Below are positions 40,279 through 50,697 of a stretch of DNA of 64,000 nucleotides, piece by piece (positions within the stretch are counted from its first letter, which is position 1; the number at the start of each line of letters is the position of its first letter). The stretch comes from Solirubrobacteraceae bacterium (GTDB lineage: Bacteria > Actinomycetota > Thermoleophilia > Solirubrobacterales > Solirubrobacteraceae): contig JANJTP010000021.1 in the NCBI GenBank assembly GCA_024711025.1, positions 1 through 64,000 on the forward strand, written 5' to 3'. Under the pieces are notes generated by a model. The model did no database searches. It was not told the origin of the DNA and saw only the letters and a program-made list of their open reading frames with translations. Position numbers and translations under genes: made by a program.

Positions 40279-41112
40279 GTGCGCTCTTTCCTGAGCACGC
40301 GACTGGGAGGACGGCGACTGCTCGTCCTCCCAGTAGTCGTCTTCTTCGGCCTGATGCTGGTGTGGCCGCTCGTCGAGCTGCTCCAGGCGGCGATCCAGGG
40401 CGGCGGCACCAGCTTCGACAAGCTGCAGAACAACCCGACGACCGGGCTGATCGTCAAGAACACCCTCGTGATCAGCGCGTGGACGATGCTGATCGTCGTC
40501 GTCCTCGGCTACTTCCTGGCGTTCTGCGCCTGGCGCGCCAAGGGCGCCCAGCGGGCGCTGATCATCGCGTTCGTGCTGCTTCCCTTCTGGACCGGGGTGC
40601 TCGTCAAGAACTTCGCCTGGACGATCATCCTGCAGGAGCACGGCGTCGTGAACACCGTGCTCAAGTCGCTGCACATCATCGACGACCCCCTGACGCTGCT
40701 GCACAACCGCTTCGCCGTCATCGTGGGCATGGCCCACTACTGCCTTCCGTACGCGTTCTTCCCGATCTTCGCGGTGATGATCCCGCTCGACCCGCGCATC
40801 GAGCGCGCCGCCGAGAGCCTCGGCGCCAGCCGCTGGCGGCTCGCGCGCCACGTGATCTTCCCGCTCACGTTCTCGGGGATCCTGGCCTCGGCGCTGCTCA
40901 CGTTCATCATCTCCGCCGGCTTCTTCATCACGCCGGTCATCCTCGGCAGCCCGAGCGATCGGATGATCGCCAACATGATCGACCAGTACCAAAGCCAGTT
41001 CGTCGACCTCAACACGGCGTCGCTGCTCGCGATGCTCGTCACGGCGGCCTTCTCGGTGCTCGTCCTCCTCTACAACCGGGTTCCGAAGGAGGGGCAATAT
41101 GGCAATCTCTGA
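40279..41112 (+). CDS. ABC importer permease (PotB-like)
   Basis: 277 residues with about six membrane helices and the cytoplasmic EAA loop ERAAESLGASRWRLARHV near residue 175, the contact site for the ATPase. GTG 40279 is five bases after the binding-protein stop. The 3' end overlaps the next permease by 14 bases. It forms the membrane channel together with that gene. Confidence 0.88.
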   Translation: MRSFLSTRLGGRRLLVLPVVVFFGLMLVWPLVELLQAAIQGGGTSFDKLQNNPTTGLIVKNTLVISAWTMLIVVVLGYFLAFCAWRAKGAQRALIIAFVLLPFWTGVLVKNFAWTIILQEHGVVNTVLKSLHIIDDPLTLLHNRFAVIVGMAHYCLPYAFFPIFAVMIPLDPRIERAAESLGASRWRLARHVIFPLTFSGILASALLTFIISAGFFITPVILGSPSDRMIANMIDQYQSQFVDLNTASLLAMLVTAAFSVLVLLYNRVPKEGQYGNL

Positions 41113-42010
41113 GGCGGCCCCCGAGCTGGCCGGGACCCGGCCCCGGACGCTCTCCGTGAACTGGACGAAGATCGTGATGTGGGTGGCGCTCGCCCCGGTC
41201 TTCGTCTACCTGGTGCTGCCGTCGCTCATCGTCATCCCGATCGCGTTCACGTCGTCGAAGGTGATCGAGTGGCCGCCGCCCAGCCTCTCGCTCGACACGT
41301 TCGGCAAGTTCTTCGCGGACGACGCATGGACATCCGCGATAGCGAGCTCGTTCCTGATCGCGCTGATCGTGATGGTCGTCGCCACGATCGTCGGCACGCT
41401 GGCGGCGATCGGCCTGTCCGGCAAGCCCTTCCTCGGCCGCGGCGTGCTGGTCGGCGTCATCCTGATGCCGCTGGCGATCCCCGTCGTCGTCCTCGGGCTG
41501 GGCGACTTCGCCTTCCTCGCCCGCGCCGGCCGGATGCTGAACGGGCTCCAGCTCGTCGGCACGCGGCCCGGCATCGCCGTCGCGCAGAGCGTGCTCGCGG
41601 TGCCGTTCGTCTACGTCGTGATGTCGGCGGCGCTCGCCGGCCTCAACCCCCAGCTCGTGCGCTCCGCGCAGAGCCTCGGCGCCGGCACGTGGTCGCTCTT
41701 CCTCCACGTCTACTTCCCGGCCGTCAAGATGGGGCTCATCGCCAGCGCGCTGTTCGCCTTCATCGTCTCGTTCGACGAGCCGGTCGTGGCGTACTTCCTC
41801 CAGGGCCCGGACGCGATGACGCTCCCCGTCAAGATGTACACGGACATCCAGTACAACCTGACGCCGCTCATCGCCGTCTCATCGACGATCCTCCTCGCCG
41901 TCTCGACGACGATCTTCGTCGCGCTGATGCTCTTCGTCGGTCGGCGCTCAAAGGCCGTGCCGCTCCCCGGCGCGGCGATTCCCACGACCTCTTCCTCATC
42001 GGGGAACTGA
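41099..42010 (+). CDS. ABC importer permease (PotC-like)
   Basis: 303 residues. Six membrane helices, with the EAA-type loop near 192-210 (RSAQSLGAGTWSLFLHV) and a cytoplasmic Ser/Thr-rich tail. ATG 41099 has AAGGAGGGG upstream although it lies within the preceding gene. It is the second permease of a PotABCD-type spermidine/putrescine-family transporter. Confidence 0.88.
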   Translation: MAISEAAPELAGTRPRTLSVNWTKIVMWVALAPVFVYLVLPSLIVIPIAFTSSKVIEWPPPSLSLDTFGKFFADDAWTSAIASSFLIALIVMVVATIVGTLAAIGLSGKPFLGRGVLVGVILMPLAIPVVVLGLGDFAFLARAGRMLNGLQLVGTRPGIAVAQSVLAVPFVYVVMSAALAGLNPQLVRSAQSLGAGTWSLFLHVYFPAVKMGLIASALFAFIVSFDEPVVAYFLQGPDAMTLPVKMYTDIQYNLTPLIAVSSTILLAVSTTIFVALMLFVGRRSKAVPLPGAAIPTTSSSSGN

Positions 42011-42012
42011 AT

Positions 42013-43152
42013 ATGACCAAGACCGAGACCGCCGAGTCGCCGACGAAGCGACCTCAGACAGCTGGTGACGAAGTGCCGGCGATCGAAGGCCGCCACCTGT
42101 CCAAGTCCTACGACGGCCCCCTCGTGCTGGACGACGTCAGCTTCGCCGTCCAGCACGGCGAGTTCGTGACGCTGCTCGGGCCGAGCGGCTCGGGCAAGAC
42201 GACGACGATGATGATGGTCGCCGGGTTCGAGCGCCCCACCTCCGGTGACATCCTCGTGGAGGGCAAGTCGGTGATCGGAGTGCCGCCCAAGCGGCGGAAC
42301 CTCGGCATCGTCTTCCAGAGCTACGCGCTCTTCCCGCATATGACCGTCGTCGACAACGTGGCGTTCGCGCTGATGCTGCGCGGCATGGAGAAGAAGGAGC
42401 GCCGCAGGCGTGCCGGCGAGATGCTCGAGCGCGTCGGCCTCGGGCAGTTCGCCGACCGCAAGCCGGGACAGCTCTCGGGCGGTCAGCAGCAGCGAGTGGC
42501 CGTCGCACGCGCCCTTGTGTTCGATCCTGACGCGCTGCTGTTCGACGAGCCCCTCGGTGCGCTCGACAAGCGCCTGCGCGATCAGCTCCAGGTGGAGATC
42601 AAGGAGATCCACCAGCGGATGAACATCTCCGTGCTCTACGTGACGCACGACCAGTCCGAGGCGATGATGATGTCCGACCGCATCGCGGTCATGCGGGACG
42701 GCCGCATCGAGCAGATCGGCAGTCCCGAGGACCTCTACTCGCACCCTGCGACCGCCTTCGTCGCGACGTTCCTCGGTGAGACGAACCTGCTTCCGTGCTC
42801 GATCACCGGCCGCAGCGGCGAGTACGCGACGGTCACCCTCGAGGACGGAGGTCGCGCCGAAGCCCACCTCGGCGCCTCGGCACGCAGTCACCAAGGCGAC
42901 TGCGTGCTGTCGGTCCGCCCGGAGCGGGTGCAGATCGTCACCGACGGCGAGACGGCCGACTGCCGGATCTCCGGTACGCTTCGCGACCACACGTACCTCG
43001 GCTCGATGCACCGGCTGACGGTCGACGCGCTCGGGCGCGACATGGTGCTCACGCTCCCCGACAGCGCGGAGCTCCCATCTGTCCGGCCCGGCGATCAGGT
43101 GAAGCTGGGCTGGAGTCGGGCCGACGCCCAGATCCTCGCCAAGGAGGCCTAG
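42013..43152 (+). CDS. ABC importer ATP-binding protein (PotA-like)
   Basis: 379 residues. Walker A GPSGSGKTT at 56-64, Q-loop FQSYALFP, signature LSGGQQQR near 155, Walker B LLFDEPL, H-loop THDQSEA. A C-terminal TOBE-type domain (about 260-375) binds regulatory ligands in relatives. ATG 42013 is two bases after the permease stop. It completes the four-gene importer. Confidence 0.92.
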   Translation: MTKTETAESPTKRPQTAGDEVPAIEGRHLSKSYDGPLVLDDVSFAVQHGEFVTLLGPSGSGKTTTMMMVAGFERPTSGDILVEGKSVIGVPPKRRNLGIVFQSYALFPHMTVVDNVAFALMLRGMEKKERRRRAGEMLERVGLGQFADRKPGQLSGGQQQRVAVARALVFDPDALLFDEPLGALDKRLRDQLQVEIKEIHQRMNISVLYVTHDQSEAMMMSDRIAVMRDGRIEQIGSPEDLYSHPATAFVATFLGETNLLPCSITGRSGEYATVTLEDGGRAEAHLGASARSHQGDCVLSVRPERVQIVTDGETADCRISGTLRDHTYLGSMHRLTVDALGRDMVLTLPDSAELPSVRPGDQVKLGWSRADAQILAKEA

Positions 43153-43158
43153 CCCCGT

Positions 43159-43824
43159 ATGAAGCTCACGAACGCAGTTCCCATCGACGTTCCCGCGGAC
43201 GATCTCTTCGAGTTCGTCTCGGACATCGAGCGCGTCGCGCCGTGCCTCCCCGGAGCACGGATCGACGGACGCGACGGCGACGACTACCTCGGATCGATGA
43301 AGGTGAAGGTCGGCCCGATCGTCGTCTCCTACAAGGGGATCCTGCGGTTCGAGGAGCTCGACGCCACCGGCCGCCGCGCGGTCATGAGCGCCCAGGCCGA
43401 CGAGGTCAGCGGCACGGGCGCCGCGAACGCCCGGATCATCACCGCTATCGAGCAGGTCGAGCAGGGAAGCCTGATGCACCTCGACACGGACCTCGAGGTC
43501 CGTGGGCGCGCGGCGCAGTTCGGGCAGGGGACCATCCAGAAGATCTCCGAGCGGATGATCAAGCAGTTCGCCGACAACATCGAGAGCCGCGCCCGCGCGG
43601 CCGCTCCGGAGGCGGCCGCCGAGGCCGTCGCAGCCGCCGTGCCGGCGGCGGAGGGCGAGGCCCCCCCGCGCCCCGCGCCGGAGCCGGCCGCCGAGCCGGA
43701 GGCGCTCAACGCGTTCGACCTGCTCCTCAGTCCCGAAGCCAAGCGCTGGGTGACGCTCGGCGCGATCGGTTTCGTCGGGCTGCTGCTCGGCCTCCTGCTC
43801 GGCCGCGCCCGCTCCGGTCGCTAG
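43159..43824 (+). CDS. CoxG-like SRPBCC-domain membrane-anchored protein
   Basis: 221 residues. The N-terminal 150 residues form an SRPBCC fold with the CoxG signature (PADDLFEFVSDIERVAPCLPGA near 12-33). An Ala/Pro/Glu-rich linker (about 145-180) leads to a single C-terminal membrane helix (about 195-216). CoxG tethers or helps assemble CO-dehydrogenase-type molybdoenzymes at the membrane. Here it follows the importer genes by 6 bases, about 5 kb from the hydroxylase genes, suggesting that one of those enzymes works at the membrane and that both arms form one functional unit. Confidence 0.85.
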   Translation: MKLTNAVPIDVPADDLFEFVSDIERVAPCLPGARIDGRDGDDYLGSMKVKVGPIVVSYKGILRFEELDATGRRAVMSAQADEVSGTGAANARIITAIEQVEQGSLMHLDTDLEVRGRAAQFGQGTIQKISERMIKQFADNIESRARAAAPEAAAEAVAAAVPAAEGEAPPRPAPEPAAEPEALNAFDLLLSPEAKRWVTLGAIGFVGLLLGLLLGRARSGR

Positions 43825-43860
43825 CCGCGACCGAGCCGCGCCTCGCATGAGCCGGGCCAG

Positions 43861-45144
43861 ATGAGTGACTTCGCCGCCCTGGTCCGGCGCCAGCTCGCCG
43901 CTGACCTGCGTGCCCTGCCGGCCCGGGTGCGCGGCGCCGGCGGCACGCAGCAGCGACTCGGCCCGCTGCGGACGATCGCGGACGTGCGCGGCGCGGCGCG
44001 GCGCGCCCTCCCCCGCGCCGTCTTCGACTTCGTAGACGGAGCGGCGAACGACGAGCTTGCGATGCGCCGCAACCGCGCCGCCTTCGAGGAGCTGGCGCTG
44101 CATCCGCGGTTCCTGGTCGACGTGTCGTCGGTCGACACCCGGACCAGCGTGCTCGGCAGCGCCGTGCCGTCGCCGCTGCTCGGCGCGCCGACCGGGCTGT
44201 CGGGTCTCGTGCATCCCGGTGGCGAGGCTGCGCTCGCGCGCGCCGTCCAGCGAGACGGCTCGCTCTACGTGCTCTCGGGAATGGCCTCCTACTCGATCGA
44301 GGAGGTCGCCGAGGCCGCTTCGGGCCTGCGCTGGTTCCAGCTCTACGTCTGGAAGGACCGCGGCTTCGTGCGCGATCTGCTCAGGCGAGCCGCGGACGCC
44401 GGCTACCGGGCGCTCGTCGTCACGGTCGACGCGCCGCGATCGGGCGCCCGCGAGCGCGACGTGCGCAACGGGTTCAGTCTCCCGCCCCGGATCACGCTGC
44501 GCTCGCTGCTCGACGGCGCGCTGCATCCGCGCTGGTCGGCCGGCTTCGTACGCCACTCGAGGTTCGTGCTGGCCAACACCCCGCCGCGCCTCGAGCCCGG
44601 CGACGGCGGACAGGACCCGCTGGCGCTCGTCGAGTACTTCGCCAGCCAGTTCGATGCGAGCGTGACCTGGACCGACCTGAGCTGGCTGCGCGAGCAGTGG
44701 CCGGGGCCGCTCGTCGTCAAGGGACTGATGCGCGGCGACGATGCGCTGTCCGCAGTCGAGGCCGGAGCGGACGCGATCTGGGTCTCCAACCACGGGGGGC
44801 GCCAGCTTGACGACGCGCCGTCCGCGCTCAGCGCGCTGCCCGCCGTCGCAGACGCCGTCGGCACTCGCGCCGAGGTCTACTTCGACAGCGGCATCAGACG
44901 TGGCAGCGACGTGATCAAGGCGCTGGCGCTCGGCGCACGCGCGTGCTTCGTCGGCCGGCCGCTGCTCTACGGCCTGGCCGTCGCCGGCGAGGAGGGAGCC
45001 CACCACGCCTTCCGGCTGCTGAGGCGCGAGCTCGAGCTCACACTCGCTCTGACGGGCTGCGCCTCGGTCGCCGACCTGCCCTCGGCGTCGCTGCTGAGCC
45101 CGGGCTCGGGCGGGCGCGCGTCGTCGCCGGCCGAGGCGTCCTAG
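43861..45144 (+). CDS. FMN-dependent 2-hydroxyacid oxidase/dehydrogenase
   Basis: 427 residues of the lactate/glycolate/mandelate oxidase family. The TIM barrel begins near 30 (DFVDGAANDE near 56), FMN-contact and active-site blocks are QLYVWKD near 160, VVKG near 284 and NHGGRQLD at 310-317 with the catalytic histidine H311, then DSGIRRGSD and GRPLLYG. It oxidises an L-2-hydroxyacid to a 2-oxoacid. With the aldehyde dehydrogenase and ThDP enzyme downstream it could feed a hydroxyacid to oxoacid to aldehyde to acid sequence, as in the mandelate pathway. The identity of the acid is unknown. Start ATG 43861. Confidence 0.85.
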   Translation: MSDFAALVRRQLAADLRALPARVRGAGGTQQRLGPLRTIADVRGAARRALPRAVFDFVDGAANDELAMRRNRAAFEELALHPRFLVDVSSVDTRTSVLGSAVPSPLLGAPTGLSGLVHPGGEAALARAVQRDGSLYVLSGMASYSIEEVAEAASGLRWFQLYVWKDRGFVRDLLRRAADAGYRALVVTVDAPRSGARERDVRNGFSLPPRITLRSLLDGALHPRWSAGFVRHSRFVLANTPPRLEPGDGGQDPLALVEYFASQFDASVTWTDLSWLREQWPGPLVVKGLMRGDDALSAVEAGADAIWVSNHGGRQLDDAPSALSALPAVADAVGTRAEVYFDSGIRRGSDVIKALALGARACFVGRPLLYGLAVAGEEGAHHAFRLLRRELELTLALTGCASVADLPSASLLSPGSGGRASSPAEAS

Positions 45145-45186
45145 GGCCGCCCAGAGCGCCGCTCTCGACCGATCGACGTGACCGGC

Positions 45187-45215
45187 TTGACCGAGACGTT
45201 CAGCCTTAGTAAACA
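45187..45215 (+). promoter_or_regulatory. promoter D: TTGACC-N17-TAAACA
   Basis: -35 TTGACC (45187-45192) and -10 TAAACA (45210-45215), 17 bases apart, in the gap before the aldehyde-dehydrogenase gene. The leader would be about 58 bases. Confidence 0.62.
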
Positions 45216-45280
45216 ATGCCCTGGAGCTTGATCGCCCACCCGATGTGGGTGTGGCCAGGTACTCGACCACCGGAGGAATG

Positions 45281-46783
45281 ATGGCCCAGCCGACGCACAC
45301 CTACGACGAGTGGCGCACGCAGGCGACCACGCTGCAGCCGCGGACCCAGGCTTTCATCGATGGCGAGTACGTCGATGCCGCCGACGGCGCCACGTTCGAC
45401 TGCATCAGCCCGGTCACCGGTCGCTCGCTGGGTGCGATCGCGGCGTGCGGCTCCGTCGACGTCGACGTCGCCGTGCGGGCTGCGCGTCGCGCCTTCGACG
45501 ACGGCGAGTGGTCGCGCGCCGCGCCGGATGAGCGCAAGCGCGTCCTGCTCGCGCTCGCCGATCTGATCGACGCGCACAACGACGAGCTGGCGCTGATGGA
45601 GTCGCTGGACATGGGCAAGCTCGTCGAGGACGCGGCGACGGTCGACATCCCGGGATCGGCGGCGTGCTTCCGCTGGTATGCCGAGGCGGCCGACAAGGTC
45701 TACGGCGAGATCGCGCCCACAGGCCCGGGCGACCTGGCACTCGTCACACGCGAGCCGGTCGGAGTCGTCGGCGCGGTCGTTCCCTGGAACTACCCGCTGG
45801 ACATCGCCGTCTGGAAGCTCGCCCCGGCGCTGGTCACGGGCAACAGCGTCGTGCTCAAGCCCGCCGAGCAGTCTCCGCTGACGGCGCTGCGACTCGCCGA
45901 GCTGGCCGCCGAGGCCGGCATTCCGGCGGGTGTCCTCAACGTCGTCCCCGGCATGGGCGAGACCGCCGGCCGCGCGCTGGGCCTGCACCCGGACGTCGAC
46001 TGCGTCGCGTTCACCGGCTCGACGGCCGTCGGCAAGCTCTTCCAGCAATACGCCGGCCAGTCGAACATGAAGCAGGTCTGGCTCGAGTGCGGCGGAAAGA
46101 GCCCCAACCTCGTGTTCGCCGACGTCGACGACCTCGATGCCGCGGCCGACATGGCCTGCATGGGCATTTTCTACAACCAAGGCGAGGTCTGCTCGGCCAA
46201 CTCGCGGCTGCTCGTCGACCGCCGGATCAAGGACGATCTCCTGGCGCGGCTCGTCGAGCGTGCCAAGGCGATCCGGCTCGGCGATCCGCTGAACCCCGAC
46301 AACACGATGGGCGCCATGGTCGACGGGCACCACACCGGCCGCGTCATGGAGCACATCGAGCGCGCCCGCGGGCACGCCGTGCTCGTCACCGGCGGCGAGC
46401 GAGTCTCGGTCGACGGCTCGGACTGCTACGTGCGGCCGACGATCTTCGACGATGCCCGCAACGACACGCCGCTCGGCGCCGAGGAGATATTCGGGCCGGT
46501 GCTGGCCGTCATCCCGTTCGACGACGAGGCCGAGGCGGTGCGGATCGCGAACGCCACGCCGTACGGACTGGCCGCGTCGGTCTGGACCTCCGACCTCGGA
46601 CGGGCACACCGCGTCGCCGCGTCGCTGCGTGCGGGCACCGTCTCGGTCAACACGATGGACGCGCTGAGCTTCGCGACCCCGTTCGGCGGGTTCAAGCAGT
46701 CCGGCAACGGTCGCGACCTGTCGCTCCACGCGCTCGACAAGTACACGGCGCTCAAGACCACCTGGATCAAGTACGGAGCGTGA
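45281..46783 (+). CDS. aldehyde dehydrogenase, PuuC/KauB-like
   Basis: 500 residues of the NAD(P)+-dependent aldehyde-dehydrogenase superfamily. PWNYPLD, the NAD-binding loop FTGSTAVGK near 250, the general base in LECGGKSP near 270 and the catalytic cysteine in NQGEVCSAN near 306 are visible. The C-terminal block FGGFKQSGNGRDLSLHAL is very like PuuC (gamma-glutamyl-aminobutyraldehyde dehydrogenase), so an omega-amino or guanidino aldehyde is a plausible substrate. Start ATG 45281, preferred over ATG 45278 because of GGAGGA spacing. Promoter D lies upstream and the ThDP gene is coupled downstream. Confidence 0.88.
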   Translation: MAQPTHTYDEWRTQATTLQPRTQAFIDGEYVDAADGATFDCISPVTGRSLGAIAACGSVDVDVAVRAARRAFDDGEWSRAAPDERKRVLLALADLIDAHNDELALMESLDMGKLVEDAATVDIPGSAACFRWYAEAADKVYGEIAPTGPGDLALVTREPVGVVGAVVPWNYPLDIAVWKLAPALVTGNSVVLKPAEQSPLTALRLAELAAEAGIPAGVLNVVPGMGETAGRALGLHPDVDCVAFTGSTAVGKLFQQYAGQSNMKQVWLECGGKSPNLVFADVDDLDAAADMACMGIFYNQGEVCSANSRLLVDRRIKDDLLARLVERAKAIRLGDPLNPDNTMGAMVDGHHTGRVMEHIERARGHAVLVTGGERVSVDGSDCYVRPTIFDDARNDTPLGAEEIFGPVLAVIPFDDEAEAVRIANATPYGLAASVWTSDLGRAHRVAASLRAGTVSVNTMDALSFATPFGGFKQSGNGRDLSLHALDKYTALKTTWIKYGA

Positions 46784-46785
46784 TC

Positions 46786-48417
46786 GTGGGCAACGTCGCC
46801 GTCGAGCGCCGCCTCGGCGGCGACGTCGTAGCGGAAAGCCTGGCGGCGCTCGGTGCGAGCGCCGCGTTCGGTGTGCCGGGCGTCCACACGCTCGCGATCT
46901 GGGAGGGGCTGCGGCGGCTGGGCATGCGCTCGGTCGCCCTGCGCACCGAGACCAACAGCGCGCTCGCCGCCGACGGCTACGCGCGCGTGCTGCACAGCCC
47001 CGCGCCGCTGCTGCTCACGACCGGGCCCGGGGCGCTGAACTCGCTGATGGGCATCGTCGAGTCGGCCTCGGCGCACGTGCCGGTGCTGGCGATCGCCAGT
47101 CAGCTCCCCCGGGATCGCATGGCACGCCGGCAGGGCGGGCTGCACGAGGTGCCCGATCAGACCGCGTCGTTCACGCCGCTCGTGAAGTGGACCGGCCGGC
47201 CGACGAGCTGCGAGTCGCTGCCGGGAGTCATCGCCGAGGCGTGGCGCCGGGCGCTCGAGCCCCCATCGGGGCCGGTCTACGTCGAGATCCCGTATGACCT
47301 GCTCGACGCGCCGACCGACGTGCCGGCGGCCACGGCTGCCGACGCTGCTCCGCCGGCGCCGAGCGCTCCCTCGACGGAGCTGCTCGATCACGTCGCGGAG
47401 TTGCTCGACGGCGCCGAGCGGCCCGTCATCTGGGCCGGCGGCGGGGTCGTCCGCAGCGGCGCCTGGGACGAGCTGGCGGCGGTCGCCGAGCTCTTGCAGT
47501 CGCCGGTCGCGACCACCTACATGGGCAAGGACGCGATCCCGTACGACCACCCGCTGGCCGTGGGCGCGATGTGCGACGACGGGCCGTTCGCCGATCTGCT
47601 CACCGGGGCCGACGTGCTGCTCTGCGTCGGAACCGAGCTCGGCGAGTGGACGACGCAGCAGTACGGGCTGCGCTTCCGCGGGCGCCTGATCCAGATCGAC
47701 GCCTCGCCCGAGCGGATCGGCGCGACGTTCCCGGCGCTGCCCGTCGTCTCCGACGCCAAGGCCGCGCTCGCCGGCCTCGCCCAGCGGCTCACGCGGCGGT
47801 CGGCCGACGAGGCGCCGACCGAGCGCATCGCGGAGATCCGCCGCCGGATCCGCGAGGGCCAGGCGGCGGCCGGCCACGAGCGCGAGCACGCGGTCATGGA
47901 CGCGCTGCATGCCGGCCTCCCCCGCAACGCGATCGCTTCGGTCGACATGACCGTCGCCGGGTACTGGGCTGCGGCGCACCTGCCGGTCTACGAGCGGCGG
48001 AGCTTCCTCTACTCGCTCGGCTCCGGCGCGCTCGGCTACGCCGTCGCAGCGGCCGTCGGCGCGCAGGTCGCGGCTCCCGAGCGACCGGTCTTCACGATCG
48101 TCGGCGACGGTGGCTTCATGTACGCGCCGCAGGAGCTCGCGACGATCCGCGAGCACGAGCTTCCCGTCAAGCTCCTGGTGATCGACGACGGCGGCTACGG
48201 GATGCTGCGCGAGATCCAGGACAGGCGCTTCGGCGCGACCTACGCCGTCGATCTCTTCCGGCCCGACTTCGGCGCCCTCGCCGGAGCGTTCGGGGTCCCC
48301 GTCCGCGAGACGAGCGTCGACGATCTGGCCGACTCGCTCGAGTGGGCTACCTCGGTCGACGGCCCGGCGATCGTGCTGCTGCCGACGACGCTGCAGATGT
48401 ACCGCCCGATTCGCTAG
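46786..48417 (+). CDS. ThDP-dependent 2-oxoacid decarboxylase/acetolactate-synthase-family enzyme
   Basis: 543 residues with the three-domain ThDP fold. The N-terminal domain has FGVPGVHTLAIWEGL near 28 and ETNSALAADGYAR with the catalytic glutamate near 50. The C-terminal domain has GDGGFMYAPQELATIRE near 440 and IDDGGYGML near 470, where DD replaces the usual NN of the ThDP/Mg motif. The GVHT block recalls the arginine-pathway 5-guanidino-2-oxopentanoate decarboxylase (AruI) more than true acetolactate synthase. GTG 46786 has GGAG seven bases upstream. GTG 46780, overlapping the previous stop, is the alternative. It probably makes the aldehyde for the preceding dehydrogenase. Confidence 0.78.
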   Translation: MGNVAVERRLGGDVVAESLAALGASAAFGVPGVHTLAIWEGLRRLGMRSVALRTETNSALAADGYARVLHSPAPLLLTTGPGALNSLMGIVESASAHVPVLAIASQLPRDRMARRQGGLHEVPDQTASFTPLVKWTGRPTSCESLPGVIAEAWRRALEPPSGPVYVEIPYDLLDAPTDVPAATAADAAPPAPSAPSTELLDHVAELLDGAERPVIWAGGGVVRSGAWDELAAVAELLQSPVATTYMGKDAIPYDHPLAVGAMCDDGPFADLLTGADVLLCVGTELGEWTTQQYGLRFRGRLIQIDASPERIGATFPALPVVSDAKAALAGLAQRLTRRSADEAPTERIAEIRRRIREGQAAAGHEREHAVMDALHAGLPRNAIASVDMTVAGYWAAAHLPVYERRSFLYSLGSGALGYAVAAAVGAQVAAPERPVFTIVGDGGFMYAPQELATIREHELPVKLLVIDDGGYGMLREIQDRRFGATYAVDLFRPDFGALAGAFGVPVRETSVDDLADSLEWATSVDGPAIVLLPTTLQMYRPIR

Positions 48418-48492
48418 GCAACGGCCCGGCGGGGACCGACCAGGGCGTCGCGTCGCGTCGCGTCGTCTCGTACCGGCGGTGCGTCCTTTCGC

Positions 48493-48591
48493 GGGGGCGA
48501 CGCTTCGCGCGGCGACGCTTCGCGGGGGCGACGTTTCGCGGGGGCGACGTTTCGCGCGGCGACGTTTCGCGCGGCGACGCTTCGCGGGGGC
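48493..48591. repeat. 15-16-bp tandem array
   Basis: Six copies of GGCGACG(C/T)TTCGCG with GGG or GC joins lie between the ThDP gene and the pckG terminator. Units repeat every 15 or 16 bases. Not coding in any supported frame. Confidence 0.85.
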
Positions 48592-48600
48592 GTCCGGCAC

Positions 48601-48640
48601 CGTGTGCCGTTCCCGACCTCGCGGCCGGAAACGGCACACG
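48601..48640. terminator. bidirectional hairpin between ThDP gene and pckG
   Basis: CGTGTGCCGT (48601-48610) pairs with ACGGCACACG (48631-48640), and the stem can extend by one or more pairs with a bulge. It separates convergent genes. Confidence 0.6.
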
Positions 48641-48646
48641 TGAGCG

Positions 48647-50440
<1,794 letters not shown>

Positions 50441-50697
50441 GACGGGGTCAGCCTCCTGCGCGCTCGTTCAAGGGATTCGCCGATTCAAAGACCCGGAAAC
50501 GGCGATGGGGGCGCGCTCTGCAGCCGCCCCCTTGACCGAGCAGCCTACCGCGCACCCCGCCGCAGGGGCGTCAGGGCGTGCCCGGGGTCGAGATCCGTAG
50601 AGGCCCGCAGAGGAAGGCGTGGCCGCCGACCTTTGGTCGTGCGGTCCGACGTGGTGCCTAGGGTAAGCGGGCCCTGGCTGTCAGGAAAGGATCTCCG

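Noticed and set aside
41710-45300. Open frame of 1196 codons on the minus strand
   Set aside because: It runs antisense through the importer, CoxG and FMN-oxidase genes, is full of Arg/Asp/Leu low complexity and has no domain; it is a GC-driven shadow.
46786-48417. Acetolactate synthase for branched-chain biosynthesis
   Set aside because: No small subunit or ilvC nearby, and the N-terminal block and neighbours resemble catabolic 2-oxoacid decarboxylases.
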